The translations under genes and the position numbers were made by a program. Source: Deltaproteobacteria bacterium (GTDB taxonomy: Bacteria > Myxococcota_A > Polyangia > Polyangiales > Ga0077539). From it: DNA of 64,000 bases. The notes beneath the pieces are model-generated. The model was not told where the DNA came from and made no database searches. It worked only from the letters and a program-made list of their open reading frames with translations. Below are positions 18,667 through 29,127 of this stretch, one piece after another; the stretch's first letter is position 1; the number at the start of each line of letters is the position of its first letter. The stretch is taken from NCBI GenBank assembly GCA_030694465.1, contig JAUXYJ010000054.1, positions 248,001-312,000 of the forward strand, read 5' to 3'.

Positions 18667-20508
18667 ATGGCGAACTCGACGCTTCAGGGAATTTCTACTC
18701 CGGCCGCCCTCCGCGCCGGCCAAATTGTTGCGGGTCGATTCACCCTTGAGGCCGCCGTCGCAAGCTTTGGTCCGCTGGTCGTCTACACCGCACGCGACGG
18801 CAAGACGCAGAAAATTGTCTCGGTGTGGGCGGCGCCTGCGGGACTCGTGAGGCCCGAAGTCTCGGCGTCAGTCCGCTCGGGAATTCGCTCGGCATCTACA
18901 CTTAGGATCGCTGACTCGCTCAGCGTATTTGGCATCAGCGTCGACCCAGGATCGAGCGCTCTCTTGGTCGCCACCGAAGAGCTCCCACCTCGGAGCCTCG
19001 CCGACGTCATCACCGAGAAAAACAAGGCCGGCGAACGGCTCAGCCTCGACGAGGCCTACACCGCGTTGGTGCCGGTGCTCGATGCGCTGCAAATCGCCCA
19101 CGCCCAGAACGTGATCCACGGCGCGATCGCCCCGTCGCTGATTCGCTTGACCGAGAGTGGTCGCACCAAACTCTCAGGGCTCGGGTACGGACAGCTGCTT
19201 CTTGCGACACGGGACATCCCGGCTGCAGTTGTCGCACCCGAGGTCACCACGGGCCTCCTGGCGACCCCGCGAAGCGACGTGTACGCGATCGGAGCGACGC
19301 TCTACGAGCTCTGCACGGGCAAGCCATTCGACCGTGAAATTGCAGCGACTTCGCTCGTACCCGCCTTGCCAATCACCTTCGATGTCATCATCGAGAACTG
19401 CACTGCGGAGAGCTCGGATGAGCGCTTTCAGTCGCTGAGCTCGCTGCGCGCTGCGCTTGCGGCTCTCGTTGCGCCGCCCGAGAACACCAAAGGCCGCCCG
19501 GCGCCCCCTCGCTCCACCGACGATGAGCTGGGAATCGACGTCGATTTCGAAGCCCCCGTGGCCGCCGAGCAGGGCGTCGAGATCGAAATCGACACGAGCG
19601 CACTGCACGCTTTGCCCGCGCTGCAGCCCTTCGAAAACGCGCGGCCGAGCATGGTAGGCGACACGTCCTCGATGGGTCGCTCCCTTAACAGTGACGCAAA
19701 CGAGGCGCCCAACTGGATGTTCGTCCGCAAGGGCCTCGATCACGGACCTCTCACCGCCAAAGAGCTCGTTGAAGCGATTGAGCGCCATGAGGTATTCGAC
19801 GAGGACATCGTGTTCAACATGGACACCGGTGACCGTAAGAAGCTCTACGAATGGCCGCAATTCGCTGAGTTTACCGAGAGCGCGCGTGAGGTCCGCAAGC
19901 GCACGCAGCACGCTCACGAGGTCAAGAGCGCGATCGCCGAGGACACTGTCAACGCGCGCGCCAAGTCGCTCGTAGCGGCGTCCACCGTTGTCGCCTTTGC
20001 GATCCTCTTCGGCGTGTACTGGAAGACCCTCGGGCCGGGCTCAGCTGCGCGTCGGCGTGGAGAGTTGGACATCCCGCGCCCGAATGCCCATGCGGTCAGT
20101 GGTTCGCTTGAGGTGCTACCACCCCCACCGCCTGACGAGGTCCGTCGAGCACGCAGCAGCGGTGGCGGCGGTGGCGGCGGCGGGTTTACCAGCTACGAGA
20201 CCGCGATGTCCGCGCCGATTGAATTCAACATGACCGGCGGGGTCGCAACGGGGACACTCAACGACCGCGAAATCGTGGGCCCGCTCAATGCGAATCTCGC
20301 GCGATTCGGCTCATGCGCTGCACAGGGAGCGCCAGGGTCGGTTCGTGTACGCATCGCCGTTGGCAGCGCAGGCGCGCCCATCGGAGTGTCTGTGTTGAGC
20401 GGCTCTCCAGCGTTTAAATCTTGCGTCGTTGGGGTCGTCCGCTCCCTGCGATGGCGTGCTTTTGGTGGACCGAGGGTGGGTTTCGCATGGGGTTTCTCAG
20501 TCGAGTAA
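18667..20508 (+). CDS. pseudokinase with GYF-like, transmembrane and AgmX/PglI-type C-terminal domain
   Basis: 613 residues. Residues ~15-270 have a Ser/Thr kinase outline, but the catalytic positions are gone: the loop HRDLKPxN reads HGAIAPSLI and DFG reads SGL, so this is probably a pseudokinase. Near residues 350-410 is a GYF_2-like module (NWMFVRKGLDHGPLTAKEL). One membrane helix follows (VAASTVVAFAILFGVYW). A Gly run leads to a C-terminal domain like the AgmX/PglI C-terminus of myxobacterial motility proteins, with two Cys (FGSCAAQG, FKSCVVG). Cytoplasmic sensing coupled to a periplasmic TonB-like tail is an inference. The gene overlaps the next one by 22 bases. No clear Shine-Dalgarno precedes the ATG. 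Confidence 0.75.
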   Translation: MANSTLQGISTPAALRAGQIVAGRFTLEAAVASFGPLVVYTARDGKTQKIVSVWAAPAGLVRPEVSASVRSGIRSASTLRIADSLSVFGISVDPGSSALLVATEELPPRSLADVITEKNKAGERLSLDEAYTALVPVLDALQIAHAQNVIHGAIAPSLIRLTESGRTKLSGLGYGQLLLATRDIPAAVVAPEVTTGLLATPRSDVYAIGATLYELCTGKPFDREIAATSLVPALPITFDVIIENCTAESSDERFQSLSSLRAALAALVAPPENTKGRPAPPRSTDDELGIDVDFEAPVAAEQGVEIEIDTSALHALPALQPFENARPSMVGDTSSMGRSLNSDANEAPNWMFVRKGLDHGPLTAKELVEAIERHEVFDEDIVFNMDTGDRKKLYEWPQFAEFTESAREVRKRTQHAHEVKSAIAEDTVNARAKSLVAASTVVAFAILFGVYWKTLGPGSAARRRGELDIPRPNAHAVSGSLEVLPPPPPDEVRRARSSGGGGGGGGFTSYETAMSAPIEFNMTGGVATGTLNDREIVGPLNANLARFGSCAAQGAPGSVRVRIAVGSAGAPIGVSVLSGSPAFKSCVVGVVRSLRWRAFGGPRVGFAWGFSVE

Positions 20509-21281
20509 GCGCGGTCGCGCAGGTCGTCACGATTTGCTCGGGGCTCGCTGCATGCAGCGACACACCGGTCCTGCAGGGCATCGCAGAGATCGAAGCCAAT
20601 CGCGCCGTAGCAGTGCTAGACACCGCCGGAATCCCCGCGCGAAAACACGCAGAAGAGAGCGGCGGAACAGGCACAACCTTTCGCGTTGTGGTGAGCAGTG
20701 ACGAGGTCGCGCGGAGCGTCCAAGTGCTGCACACCAGCGGCCTCCCACGGCGCGAAGAGCCAGGCTTTGCCGAGACCTTTGGGCAGCCATCTCTGGTCCA
20801 ATCGGCAAGCGAAGAGCGTGCCCGTACCGCGCAGTCAAGTGCAGGCGAGCTCGCCCGCACACTCGAGCGTATCGACGGTGTGCTCGACGCGCGCGTTCAC
20901 ATCGCGTTGCCCTCCGCCGAAGACCAACCGCTCGATGGCCAACCAGGGCAATCCCCCAGCGCCAGCGTGCTGCTTCGATGTGCAGGATCTCGCTCCCCAA
21001 TCGACGAGTCTGCCGTTCGTCGCCTTGTGGCCTCGTCGGTCGTTGGCATGCGGCCCGATGCGGTCACCGTAGTCAGCGTGGCCACGCCCACGGCGCCCTC
21101 TTCATCGCTGCAGCTCAGCTATGTGGGCCCCATCGCGGTTGCACGCGCGAGCGCGTCGTCACTCCGATGGCTGCTCGTCAGCGCCGTCGCGCTCAACATC
21201 GTGTTGGCAGTGGCGTTGCTTTGGTTCGCCCTTCGACGCCGAAGCGCCGCCAGCGACGAGACCGCCCCCGCGGAGTCTTAG
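20487..21281 (+). CDS. SctJ/YscJ/FliF-family ring lipoprotein (orphan)
   Basis: 264 residues. Signal with lipobox (LAAC, Cys23), then the double ring-building-motif architecture of type III secretion Sct[25 protein letters not shown], a strand [23 protein letters not shown], and [22 protein letters not shown], all very typical. A C-terminal membrane helix ([22 protein letters not shown]) and a short basic tail finish it. In secretion systems this protein forms the inner-membrane MS-type ring with SctD. No other secretion gene is present here, so its role may differ. ATG 20487 starts the signal peptide; a longer frame upstream looks non-coding because it lies over the previous gene. Confidence 0.8.
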   Translation: MGFLSRVSAVAQVVTICSGLAACSDTPVLQGIAEIEANRAVAVLDTAGIPARKHAEESGGTGTTFRVVVSSDEVARSVQVLHTSGLPRREEPGFAETFGQPSLVQSASEERARTAQSSAGELARTLERIDGVLDARVHIALPSAEDQPLDGQPGQSPSASVLLRCAGSRSPIDESAVRRLVASSVVGMRPDAVTVVSVATPTAPSSSLQLSYVGPIAVARASASSLRWLLVSAVALNIVLAVALLWFALRRRSAASDETAPAES

Positions 21282-21697
21282 AGCAGCTCGAGACCTGCGA
21301 AGAAGTATGCGAGCTCGCGTGCTGCGCTCTCGGCTGAGTCCGAGCCGTGGGTAGCGTTCTCACCAACAGAGCCGCCAAAGAGCTTGCGGATGGTGCCATC
21401 AGCCGCGTTGGCTGGGTTGGTCGCGCCCATGGTGTCGCGCCATTTTTTCACGGCGTCTTCGCTCTCAAGGCACATCACAAAGCAGGGCGACCGAGACATA
21501 AACGCAACGAGCTCGCCAAAGAACCCACGCGCGCTGTGCTCCGCATAGAAACCACCTGCGATCGCGGTGGTCATGTGGAGCTTCTTGATGCTCACAATGC
21601 GAAAACCCGCACCTTCGATGTGCGCGACGATCTTGCCTGCGAGATTCTTCTCGACTGCGTCCGGCTTGATGATTGCGAATGTGCGCTCGATAGACAT
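21278..21697 (-). CDS. ndk: nucleoside diphosphate kinase
   Basis: Transfers the gamma phosphate of ATP to nucleoside diphosphates. 139 residues, the typical length. It begins [16 protein letters not shown], followed by [13 protein letters not shown], and the active-site His is in [19 protein letters not shown] 21697 is the family start. It converges on the SctJ-like gene and their stop codons overlap by 4 bases. Confidence 0.96.
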   Translation of the reverse strand: MSIERTFAIIKPDAVEKNLAGKIVAHIEGAGFRIVSIKKLHMTTAIAGGFYAEHSARGFFGELVAFMSRSPCFVMCLESEDAVKKWRDTMGATNPANAADGTIRKLFGGSVGENATHGSDSAESAARELAYFFAGLELL

Positions 21698-21839
21698 GAA
21701 ATACCTCGTCAATTGGCTGGAAATTCAGCGATCGATCGTCGAGATAAGGTCACCACGAGCGATCGATTCGAACGCGCGTATGCCACGGCATTCACGAGGT
21801 TTCAATGGGGATGCCGCGCGCAGCCGCAAGCAAACCGTC

Positions 21840-22199
21840 TCACTTGGGGAGCTTGTCTGCCTCTGCCAGAGCGACGACGTCGGTGTAGCCGCCGACTAGC
21901 ATTCCGTCGATAAACACCATCGGAAACGTGGGAAATCCCGCCCAAATCTTGATCGCAAGCCTGGGCTTCCATTGTGAGAAATAGCTTCCGTATTCGAGAT
22001 ACGTGAACTTCACGCCCTTGCTCGCGAGGAGCGCGCGCGCCTTTCGCACAAAGGGGTTTTGCGCCATGCCGACCACCACGACCTTGTCGCGAGCGACTGT
22101 TGTGGCGACCTCATCGACGACTCCGCGATGATAAGCCGCCATCTTTTGATTGACGGTTTCGGCACGCTTGTTCTCAGACAACCCGGTTGAATCGCTCAT
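21840..22199 (-). CDS. glutaredoxin-like protein without active-site cysteine
   Basis: 119 residues, thioredoxin fold of the glutaredoxin type. After a 35-residue N-terminal extension the core reads KVVVVGMAQNPFVRKARALL, where canonical glutaredoxins have CPYC or CGFS. Here no Cys remains (A-Q-N-P-F-V). The downstream glutathione-binding features persist: FPTFPMVFIDGMLVGGYTDV (T-F-P with cis-Pro and the GG turn). It may therefore bind glutathione or an iron-sulfur cluster partner without doing thiol chemistry; this is inference. ATG 22199 was chosen because the polar start fits. The AAA ATPase gene diverges 125 bases upstream. Confidence 0.8.
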   Translation of the reverse strand: MSDSTGLSENKRAETVNQKMAAYHRGVVDEVATTVARDKVVVVGMAQNPFVRKARALLASKGVKFTYLEYGSYFSQWKPRLAIKIWAGFPTFPMVFIDGMLVGGYTDVVALAEADKLPK

Positions 22200-22324
22200 A
22201 GGGCCATAGGGGTAGCACCGAACGGCGACCGCAATGACGGTGTATTGCGTGCGTTGATGTGAAGAAACTTCAAGCGCGCCCGTTGCGCCTGCGCGCTCAG
22301 TGACCACAGTCTCGCAATTCTCAG

Positions 22325-23605
22325 ATGCAAACATTGACTAAGACACCGTGGCGCGAAGCTGCAATTCAAGGGGCGCTCGGCTCGTCGGGGGGCGAGTACG
22401 CGAACCCGTCGGACTACCTGCTCCTTCACATTCGCCAGAATTTTCCCAAGGGTTGCTCAGTGTTGGTGACCGGCGAAGCGAGCCGCTATTTGCCCTTTCT
22501 CCGCTCGATCTCTCCCAAACTGGTCTCGATGCTCGACTGCCAACATTGGGGCCACGGCTGGCGCGGTCCGATGCTTGAATCAGTGTTCTGGTGGAGCTTC
22601 GAATTCGAGGGCGCACGTATCGAAGCGGTGAGCACACCAGGCGCACAAACAGTCACAGGCATGTTCTTGCTGTGCGAGCGCCTTGAACCGCTCGAACAGC
22701 TGGGAAAACTCTGGGAATCGTTCTCTACCCGCCCCGAAGGCCGCACGCTGATTCACTCGCACGGATGGAAGTCCTCGCCAGAGCTCGACGCCGAAATCGG
22801 ACGCACGACGTGGGCCGAATTGGTCCTGCCGAAGTCGCTCCTTGAGGACATCCGGCGCACGGTCGCAGGCTTCGTCAACAGCCGAGAGGCGTTTGAATCC
22901 CTGGGATTTCCCTGGCGCCGAGGGATCTTGCTCGTAGGCCCGCCGGGTACCGGAAAGACGCTCGTTTGCCGCGCCGTCGCCGCCGAGCTCACACACCTCC
23001 CGTTCTTGTACGTGCGCGACCTCACCGGCAGCGAGTACGGCAAGAACCCCATCGCGGCGATCTTCGAACGTGCGCGCCAGCTCAGCCCGTGCATCTTGGT
23101 CTTCGAAGACCTCGACAGCTTCGTCAATGACGGAAATCGTGCGGTATTTCTCAACGAAATCGACGGCTTCGTGGCCAACACGGGCCTGCTCATTATCGCT
23201 TCGAGCAACCACCCCGAGCGGATTGATGAGGCCCTCTTGAAGCGCCCCTCTCGCTTCGATCGCGTGTTTCATTTGGGCCTCCCCGGTGAGGCCGAGCGCG
23301 CCGAGTACGGACGTCGCTTGCTCACGCGTAGCGCGATCGCCAAGCGAATCACCAGCTCGTTTGACATTGACGCTGTCTCTGCACAGATCGCGCGAGACAC
23401 CGACGGGTTCACTCCGGCGTATCTCAAAGAGCTCTATCTCGCCGCCGCCCTCGCGCTCGCACAAGAGGGAATCACAGAACTCGACGCACGCTACGTGGCA
23501 GAGCTTCAGCGCCAACTTCAGCTCTTGCGTGCTCAAATGCGCAAGACCAAAGACGCCGTCGCGCTGGGCTCGATGGACAACCAAGAGATCGGGTTTAGGC
23601 AGTAA
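22325..23605 (+). CDS. AAA-family ATPase
   Basis: 426 residues. The N-terminal ~180 residues are a distinct domain of unknown identity with several Trp (HWGHGWRGP, FWWSFEFEG), reminiscent of the substrate-side part of Bcs1/CDC48-like proteins. The AAA core follows: Walker A GPPGTGKT, Walker B ILVFEDLD, sensor 1 IIASSNHPERID, and the arginine finger region KRPSRFDRVF. The C-terminal lid follows with DGFTPAYLKEL. Remodelling of an unknown protein target is expected. The gene stands alone between a divergent glutaredoxin-like gene and a convergent lipoprotein gene. Confidence 0.85.
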   Translation: MQTLTKTPWREAAIQGALGSSGGEYANPSDYLLLHIRQNFPKGCSVLVTGEASRYLPFLRSISPKLVSMLDCQHWGHGWRGPMLESVFWWSFEFEGARIEAVSTPGAQTVTGMFLLCERLEPLEQLGKLWESFSTRPEGRTLIHSHGWKSSPELDAEIGRTTWAELVLPKSLLEDIRRTVAGFVNSREAFESLGFPWRRGILLVGPPGTGKTLVCRAVAAELTHLPFLYVRDLTGSEYGKNPIAAIFERARQLSPCILVFEDLDSFVNDGNRAVFLNEIDGFVANTGLLIIASSNHPERIDEALLKRPSRFDRVFHLGLPGEAERAEYGRRLLTRSAIAKRITSSFDIDAVSAQIARDTDGFTPAYLKELYLAAALALAQEGITELDARYVAELQRQLQLLRAQMRKTKDAVALGSMDNQEIGFRQ

Positions 23606-23614
23606 AATCCCAAC

Positions 23615-24283
23615 TCAATCGGGATCTTCTACCTTCCACATACCGTCTTCGTGTACCAGCTGCATCGTGTAGCGATTGCCCGCGCCATAGGTCATCGTTG
23701 CGCGCTCGCCCGTGACCTCAATGGGCCGCTCTGTGCTCTGCCGCAGCGCCGCCAACATGCGCTGCACATCTTCGGCGTCAGCCCCACGCTCCCACGCCTC
23801 ACGCAAACGCTCGGGTGTGAGCTGCTCAGCGACCCTCCGCGGAGCGAAGCGCATCAGCACCTCCCATCGTCGTCGCTCAAGCGCGCGAGCAAACGCGCGG
23901 ATCGCCTGCCTTGGCGTCCGTTGCCCGTAAAAGTCCAACACGGTGGGGTCCAGTCGCCACGCACCCCCCTCTTCGATGAGCTCAATGCTCTCGCCCGCCG
24001 AGAGCTCTAAACGCGCTGTCGTCGTCGCGTTGTTGTCAATCTGAGCCAACCAGCGAGTGGTCTCTCGGAGCTCCTCAGGCTGCTCGCGCGCCGTGCGCTC
24101 GAAGTCCTCAAGGGACATCGCGTTGCGAGCCTCGGCACTCAACAGCGCATACGCGTCGCCAAACCGCTGCCCCTGAAGCGCCTGCTGGTACGACTGGATC
24201 ACATCAAAAGGAGCCTGCCTCGCAGCCCCACAGCCCCCGCAAAGGCCCATCACAACCACCAGCAGCCACACCGACGAACGCAT
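23615..24283 (-). CDS. lipoprotein of unknown function
   Basis: 222 residues from ATG 24283. The start MRSSVWLLVVVMGLCGGC is a lipoprotein signal with Cys18 after LCGG. The mature part begins with a helical segment like a DUF4878-type fold (IQSYQQALQGQRFGDAYALLS) and ends with a strand-rich segment (ATMTYGAGNRYTMQLVHEDGMWKVED). It may therefore be a two-copy cystatin-like or lumazine-type lipoprotein domain; the family is not firmly recognised. A -10-like TAGCTT lies 7 bases ahead of the ATG, suggesting a leaderless transcript. Confidence 0.7.
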   Translation of the reverse strand: MRSSVWLLVVVMGLCGGCGAARQAPFDVIQSYQQALQGQRFGDAYALLSAEARNAMSLEDFERTAREQPEELRETTRWLAQIDNNATTTARLELSAGESIELIEEGGAWRLDPTVLDFYGQRTPRQAIRAFARALERRRWEVLMRFAPRRVAEQLTPERLREAWERGADAEDVQRMLAALRQSTERPIEVTGERATMTYGAGNRYTMQLVHEDGMWKVEDPD

Positions 24284-24387
24284 GCGCGAGAAGCTACAAC
24301 AGTTTGTCGGCAACTCCATCGCTCCCTCTTTGGATGCCACCGAACTCACCATCGACAAGAGCCAATTCACTCGCGCACTATCACCCC

Positions 24388-24822
24388 GTGGCCCGGACCA
24401 TTCGTCGCTATCCCAATCGAAGGCTGTACGACGAAGTCGAGCACCGTTACGTCGCCCTCGAAGACCTGCTCGCTGTGGTTCAACATGGCGAAACTATTGA
24501 AGTATTCGACTCTGAAACGGGTGAAGTCTGCAGCCTGCAAGTGCTGCTCTCATTGCTCAGCCGGCATATTCAGCAGAGCTCTCCACCCGATGTGGCGACC
24601 GCATGGATTCACGCCCTGCTGCACGCAAAGGGTCTGCCCACGGACGCTCTCCACGCAGCCCACTCCTCAGCCACGCAGATCCCACCCAAGACCCTCACAG
24701 AAGCCCCAGTGCGTCCCCTCGATGCACCCAGCCCGCTCAGTCGTCTCGAAGAGCGTGTGGCCTCACTCGAACAAGCGCTGTGGATGCTCGCCGAACGACT
24801 CCCCCCTCACGATCCCCCCTGA
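24388..24822 (+). CDS. PHA accumulation regulator (PhaR-type DNA-binding domain) protein
   Basis: The conserved N-terminal PHB/PHA accumulation regulator domain is clear: TIRRYPNRRLYDEVEHRYVA, LEDLLAVVQHGETIEVFDSE, TGEVCSLQVLLSLLSRHI. PhaR-type proteins bind DNA and PHA granules and control phasin genes. The C-terminal 70 residues are Pro-rich and end in a short coiled helix (LSRLEERVASLEQALWMLAE). GTG 24388 gives 144 residues starting right before the domain; an upstream ATG at 24304 would add 28 unconserved residues. A PhaC-like enzyme is encoded 12 kb away (36734-37861). Confidence 0.85.
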   Translation: MARTIRRYPNRRLYDEVEHRYVALEDLLAVVQHGETIEVFDSETGEVCSLQVLLSLLSRHIQQSSPPDVATAWIHALLHAKGLPTDALHAAHSSATQIPPKTLTEAPVRPLDAPSPLSRLEERVASLEQALWMLAERLPPHDPP

Positions 24823-24831
24823 AGACCAACC

Positions 24832-25698
24832 CTACTCGCAGCGACCGCTGCCGTTGCAATTGGGCGCGATACCGGGGCAGCGCGACGCACAATCCGCCGC
24901 CGAAGCGCAGGTCACAGTCCCCAAGAGACAGCCCAACAGGTCGAGCCCGCCATCGCCGCCAGAGCTCCCGCCGTCACCACCCGACGAACCGCCACACGAG
25001 CTACCCGACTGCGCGAAACACACGCCGCCCGCACCGCCAGCGCCTGGCGAGCAGCACCATACGGTGCCAGCGGCAGCTGCGCCGCACGAGCCCTGACACT
25101 GGTCGTTCGAGCTGCAAGGATCGATGCACATCGAGCCGCCGCCGGTGCACATGCCCGCGCTGCAGGTCTGCCCAGCCGAGCAGCTCGCGCCACAACGGCC
25201 GCAGTTGCGCGCGTCCGTGTTGGTGTTGGTGCATGTCCCCGAGCACATGATTTGTGGTGCCGCACAGCCGCCGGCGCGACAAGCGCCCGCTTGGCAGCTC
25301 ATGCCCGCAGCGCACATCTGTCCGCAGGCGCCACAGTGGTTGCTGTTGGCCTGTGTGTCGACGCACGCCCCGCCGCAGCTCATCTGCCCCGCCGGGCACA
25401 TCATCATGGGCCCTGAGCAGACACCGCTCTGACACGTCTGAGGGTTGTTGCAGGCCGAGTTGCACATGCCGCAGTGCTGATTACTCATCTGCAAATTGAC
25501 ACACGCAGTGCCACAGCGCGTAGCCCCTGTTGGGCAACCGGCGCTGTCGGGTGTGTTGGTCACGTCAACGCGGGTGATGTCGCCCGTCGCGTCGGTGGCC
25601 GAGCCATCGCGACGCTGAAACGGGTCGTCGCGCGCAGGACCGCACGCCGTTGAAACCACAAGTGCGCAAGCAACCAAAAGCAGGCGAGTGTTGGACAT
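24832..25698 (-). CDS. cysteine-rich lipoprotein with repeated CGxC-type modules
   Basis: 288 residues, exported lipoprotein (VSTACGP lipobox). After an Asp/Thr-rich linker come about four copies of a ~30-residue Cys module of the form C-x-x-G-x-x-x-C-G-x-x-C, e.g. CPAGQMSCGGACVDTQAN and CGACGQMCAAGMSCQ. Similar stretches occur in many myxobacterial surface lipoproteins of unknown role. Two Gly-Ser-Asp repeats (GGSSGGDGGSSGGDGG) precede a last Cys cluster. An even number of Cys per module suggests disulfides outside the cell. ATG 25698 has a GGAGG box 5 bases upstream. Confidence 0.75.
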   Translation of the reverse strand: MSNTRLLLVACALVVSTACGPARDDPFQRRDGSATDATGDITRVDVTNTPDSAGCPTGATRCGTACVNLQMSNQHCGMCNSACNNPQTCQSGVCSGPMMMCPAGQMSCGGACVDTQANSNHCGACGQMCAAGMSCQAGACRAGGCAAPQIMCSGTCTNTNTDARNCGRCGASCSAGQTCSAGMCTGGGSMCIDPCSSNDQCQGSCGAAAAGTVWCCSPGAGGAGGVCFAQSGSSCGGSSGGDGGSSGGDGGLDLLGCLLGTVTCASAADCASRCPGIAPNCNGSGRCE

Positions 25699-27485
<1,787 letters not shown>

Positions 27486-27546
27486 CCCAAGGCCTGTCTC
27501 TCACTCGCTCTCTTGACCGTCATCCATCCAACACATCGAGCTCAAC

Positions 27547-28827
27547 ATGCTTCTGGTCCTCAAGAACGCACGCGTGATTGATCCATCCCTCAATCTTGAC
27601 GTTGTCGCAGACGTTGTCGCCGAAAACGGCCGTATTTTGCACGTCGGACTCAACGCCGCGGCACAACTGAGCCCCGAGCGCGACGCGCGCGTGATCGACT
27701 GCACAGGGCTCTGGGTGATCCCCGGAATGGTGGACATCCACACGCACCTGCGAGAGCCCGGCCTCGAGTACAAAGAAGACATCCAGAGCGGCACTCGGGC
27801 AGCCGCAGCAGGTGGCTTTACGACCATTTGCGCGATGCCCAACACGCGCCCAGTCAACGACAACCGCGCGATCTCCGAGATGATGGTCAGCCGTGCGCGC
27901 GACGTGGGTGTCGTTCGGTTTCATCCCATCGGCGCTGTGACTCGCAACTTGGATGGCAAAGAGCTCACCGAAATGGCCGACATGCGCGAAGGCGGCTGTG
28001 TGGCTGTGAGCGACGATGGTCGCTGCGTGTTGCATTCGGGTGTGATGCGTCGCGCGCTTGAGTACGCACGCACGTTTGATCTGCCGCTCATGCAGCACGC
28101 CGAAGACCACAACCTCACCGAGGGCGCTCAGATGCACGAGGGCGCGGTGTCGACCCGCTTGGGCCTTAAGGGTTGGCCTCGCGTCGCTGAAGATCACATC
28201 GTCGCGCGTGACCTCATGCTCGCCGAGTACACCAGCGCGAGATACCACGTGGCGCACATCTCGACCAAGGGCGCGGTCGCGCTCGTTCGCGAGGCAAAAT
28301 CCAGAGGAATCCGCGCTACAACCGAGGTGACACCCCACCACCTCTTGCTCACCGACGAGAGCGTCTTGGGGTACGAGACCGCGTGCAAAGTGAACCCTCC
28401 ATTGCGCGAAGAGAGCGACCGCCAAGCGCTCATCGAAGCGCTCGCGGATGGGACGATTGACTGCGTCGCGACAGACCACGCGCCGCACGCACCCAGTGAG
28501 AAAGACGCCGAATTCAGCGAGGCCCCCAACGGGATGATCGGCCTCGAGACCGCGCTCCCGCTGCTTTTAGGCCTCACGCGCGAGAGCCGCCTCAGCGTGA
28601 TGCGGCTTGTAGAATCCCTCACGATTAGCCCCGCGAGAATCGTCGGTCTCCCCGTCGGAACCCTCGCGGTCGGTGCCCTCGCGGACATCACCATCATCGA
28701 CCCAGACCGCCGATGGATTGTTGAATCGTTCGTCAGCAAGAGCCGCAACTCGCCCTTCGTGGGTCGCGAGGTCCAAGGCCGAATCCGCGCTACCATCGTG
28801 GGCGGCCACGTGGTCTACGAGAGCTGA
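27547..28827 (+). CDS. pyrC: dihydroorotase
   Basis: Third step of pyrimidine synthesis, ring closure of carbamoyl aspartate. 426 residues, the class I amidohydrolase type found with aspartate carbamoyltransferase. Zinc and substrate residues visible: DIHTHLREPG, CAMPNTRPVND, the Asp-rich VSDDG (Asp where other amidohydrolases have carboxylated Lys, as in some class I enzymes), QHAEDHNL, a His in HVAHIST, and TDHAPH with the catalytic Asp. ATG 27547 fits the family start. pyrB is not adjacent. Confidence 0.94.
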   Translation: MLLVLKNARVIDPSLNLDVVADVVAENGRILHVGLNAAAQLSPERDARVIDCTGLWVIPGMVDIHTHLREPGLEYKEDIQSGTRAAAAGGFTTICAMPNTRPVNDNRAISEMMVSRARDVGVVRFHPIGAVTRNLDGKELTEMADMREGGCVAVSDDGRCVLHSGVMRRALEYARTFDLPLMQHAEDHNLTEGAQMHEGAVSTRLGLKGWPRVAEDHIVARDLMLAEYTSARYHVAHISTKGAVALVREAKSRGIRATTEVTPHHLLLTDESVLGYETACKVNPPLREESDRQALIEALADGTIDCVATDHAPHAPSEKDAEFSEAPNGMIGLETALPLLLGLTRESRLSVMRLVESLTISPARIVGLPVGTLAVGALADITIIDPDRRWIVESFVSKSRNSPFVGREVQGRIRATIVGGHVVYES

Positions 28828-28833
28828 TTATCC

Positions 28834-29127
28834 ATGCCCACCGCAGGCCCCATCCGACCGATCCACGGTACCCGCTTTGAGCTCACCCTTGAGCGCGTCC
28901 ACGAAGGACGAGCCCAGTATCTCGCGAGCGTGATGCGCTCTGAGGCGACGTGGACACTTAGCCTTGAGCTCTCGCTTGAGTCGACCTCAATCGTACGCGA
29001 CGACGCAGCGCTCCCAGACGACGCCCGCACGCAGCTCCTCGCGCTGAGCAAAACAACAGCCAAACGCAGCGCCGACGAGCCCTGGCCAAGGCGCGTCTTG
29101 CGCTGGCGCCAGCCAGGAGTCCGCTAG
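28834..29127 (+). CDS. small hypothetical protein
   Basis: 97 residues, family not recognised. It begins 6 bases after pyrC, so it is probably translated from the same message. Strand-like segments (RFELTLERV, WTLSLELSLE) precede a basic, Trp- and Arg-rich C-terminus. No signal peptide or membrane segment. Its 3' end overlaps the end of convergent tatD by 4 bases. Confidence 0.5.
   Translation: MPTAGPIRPIHGTRFELTLERVHEGRAQYLASVMRSEATWTLSLELSLESTSIVRDDAALPDDARTQLLALSKTTAKRSADEPWPRRVLRWRQPGVR

Noticed and set aside
16883-18667. 594-codon open frame on the plus strand
   Set aside because: It lies fully antisense to glyS, which has clear family motifs. The frame is a by-product of GC-rich codon use and its translation shows no domain.
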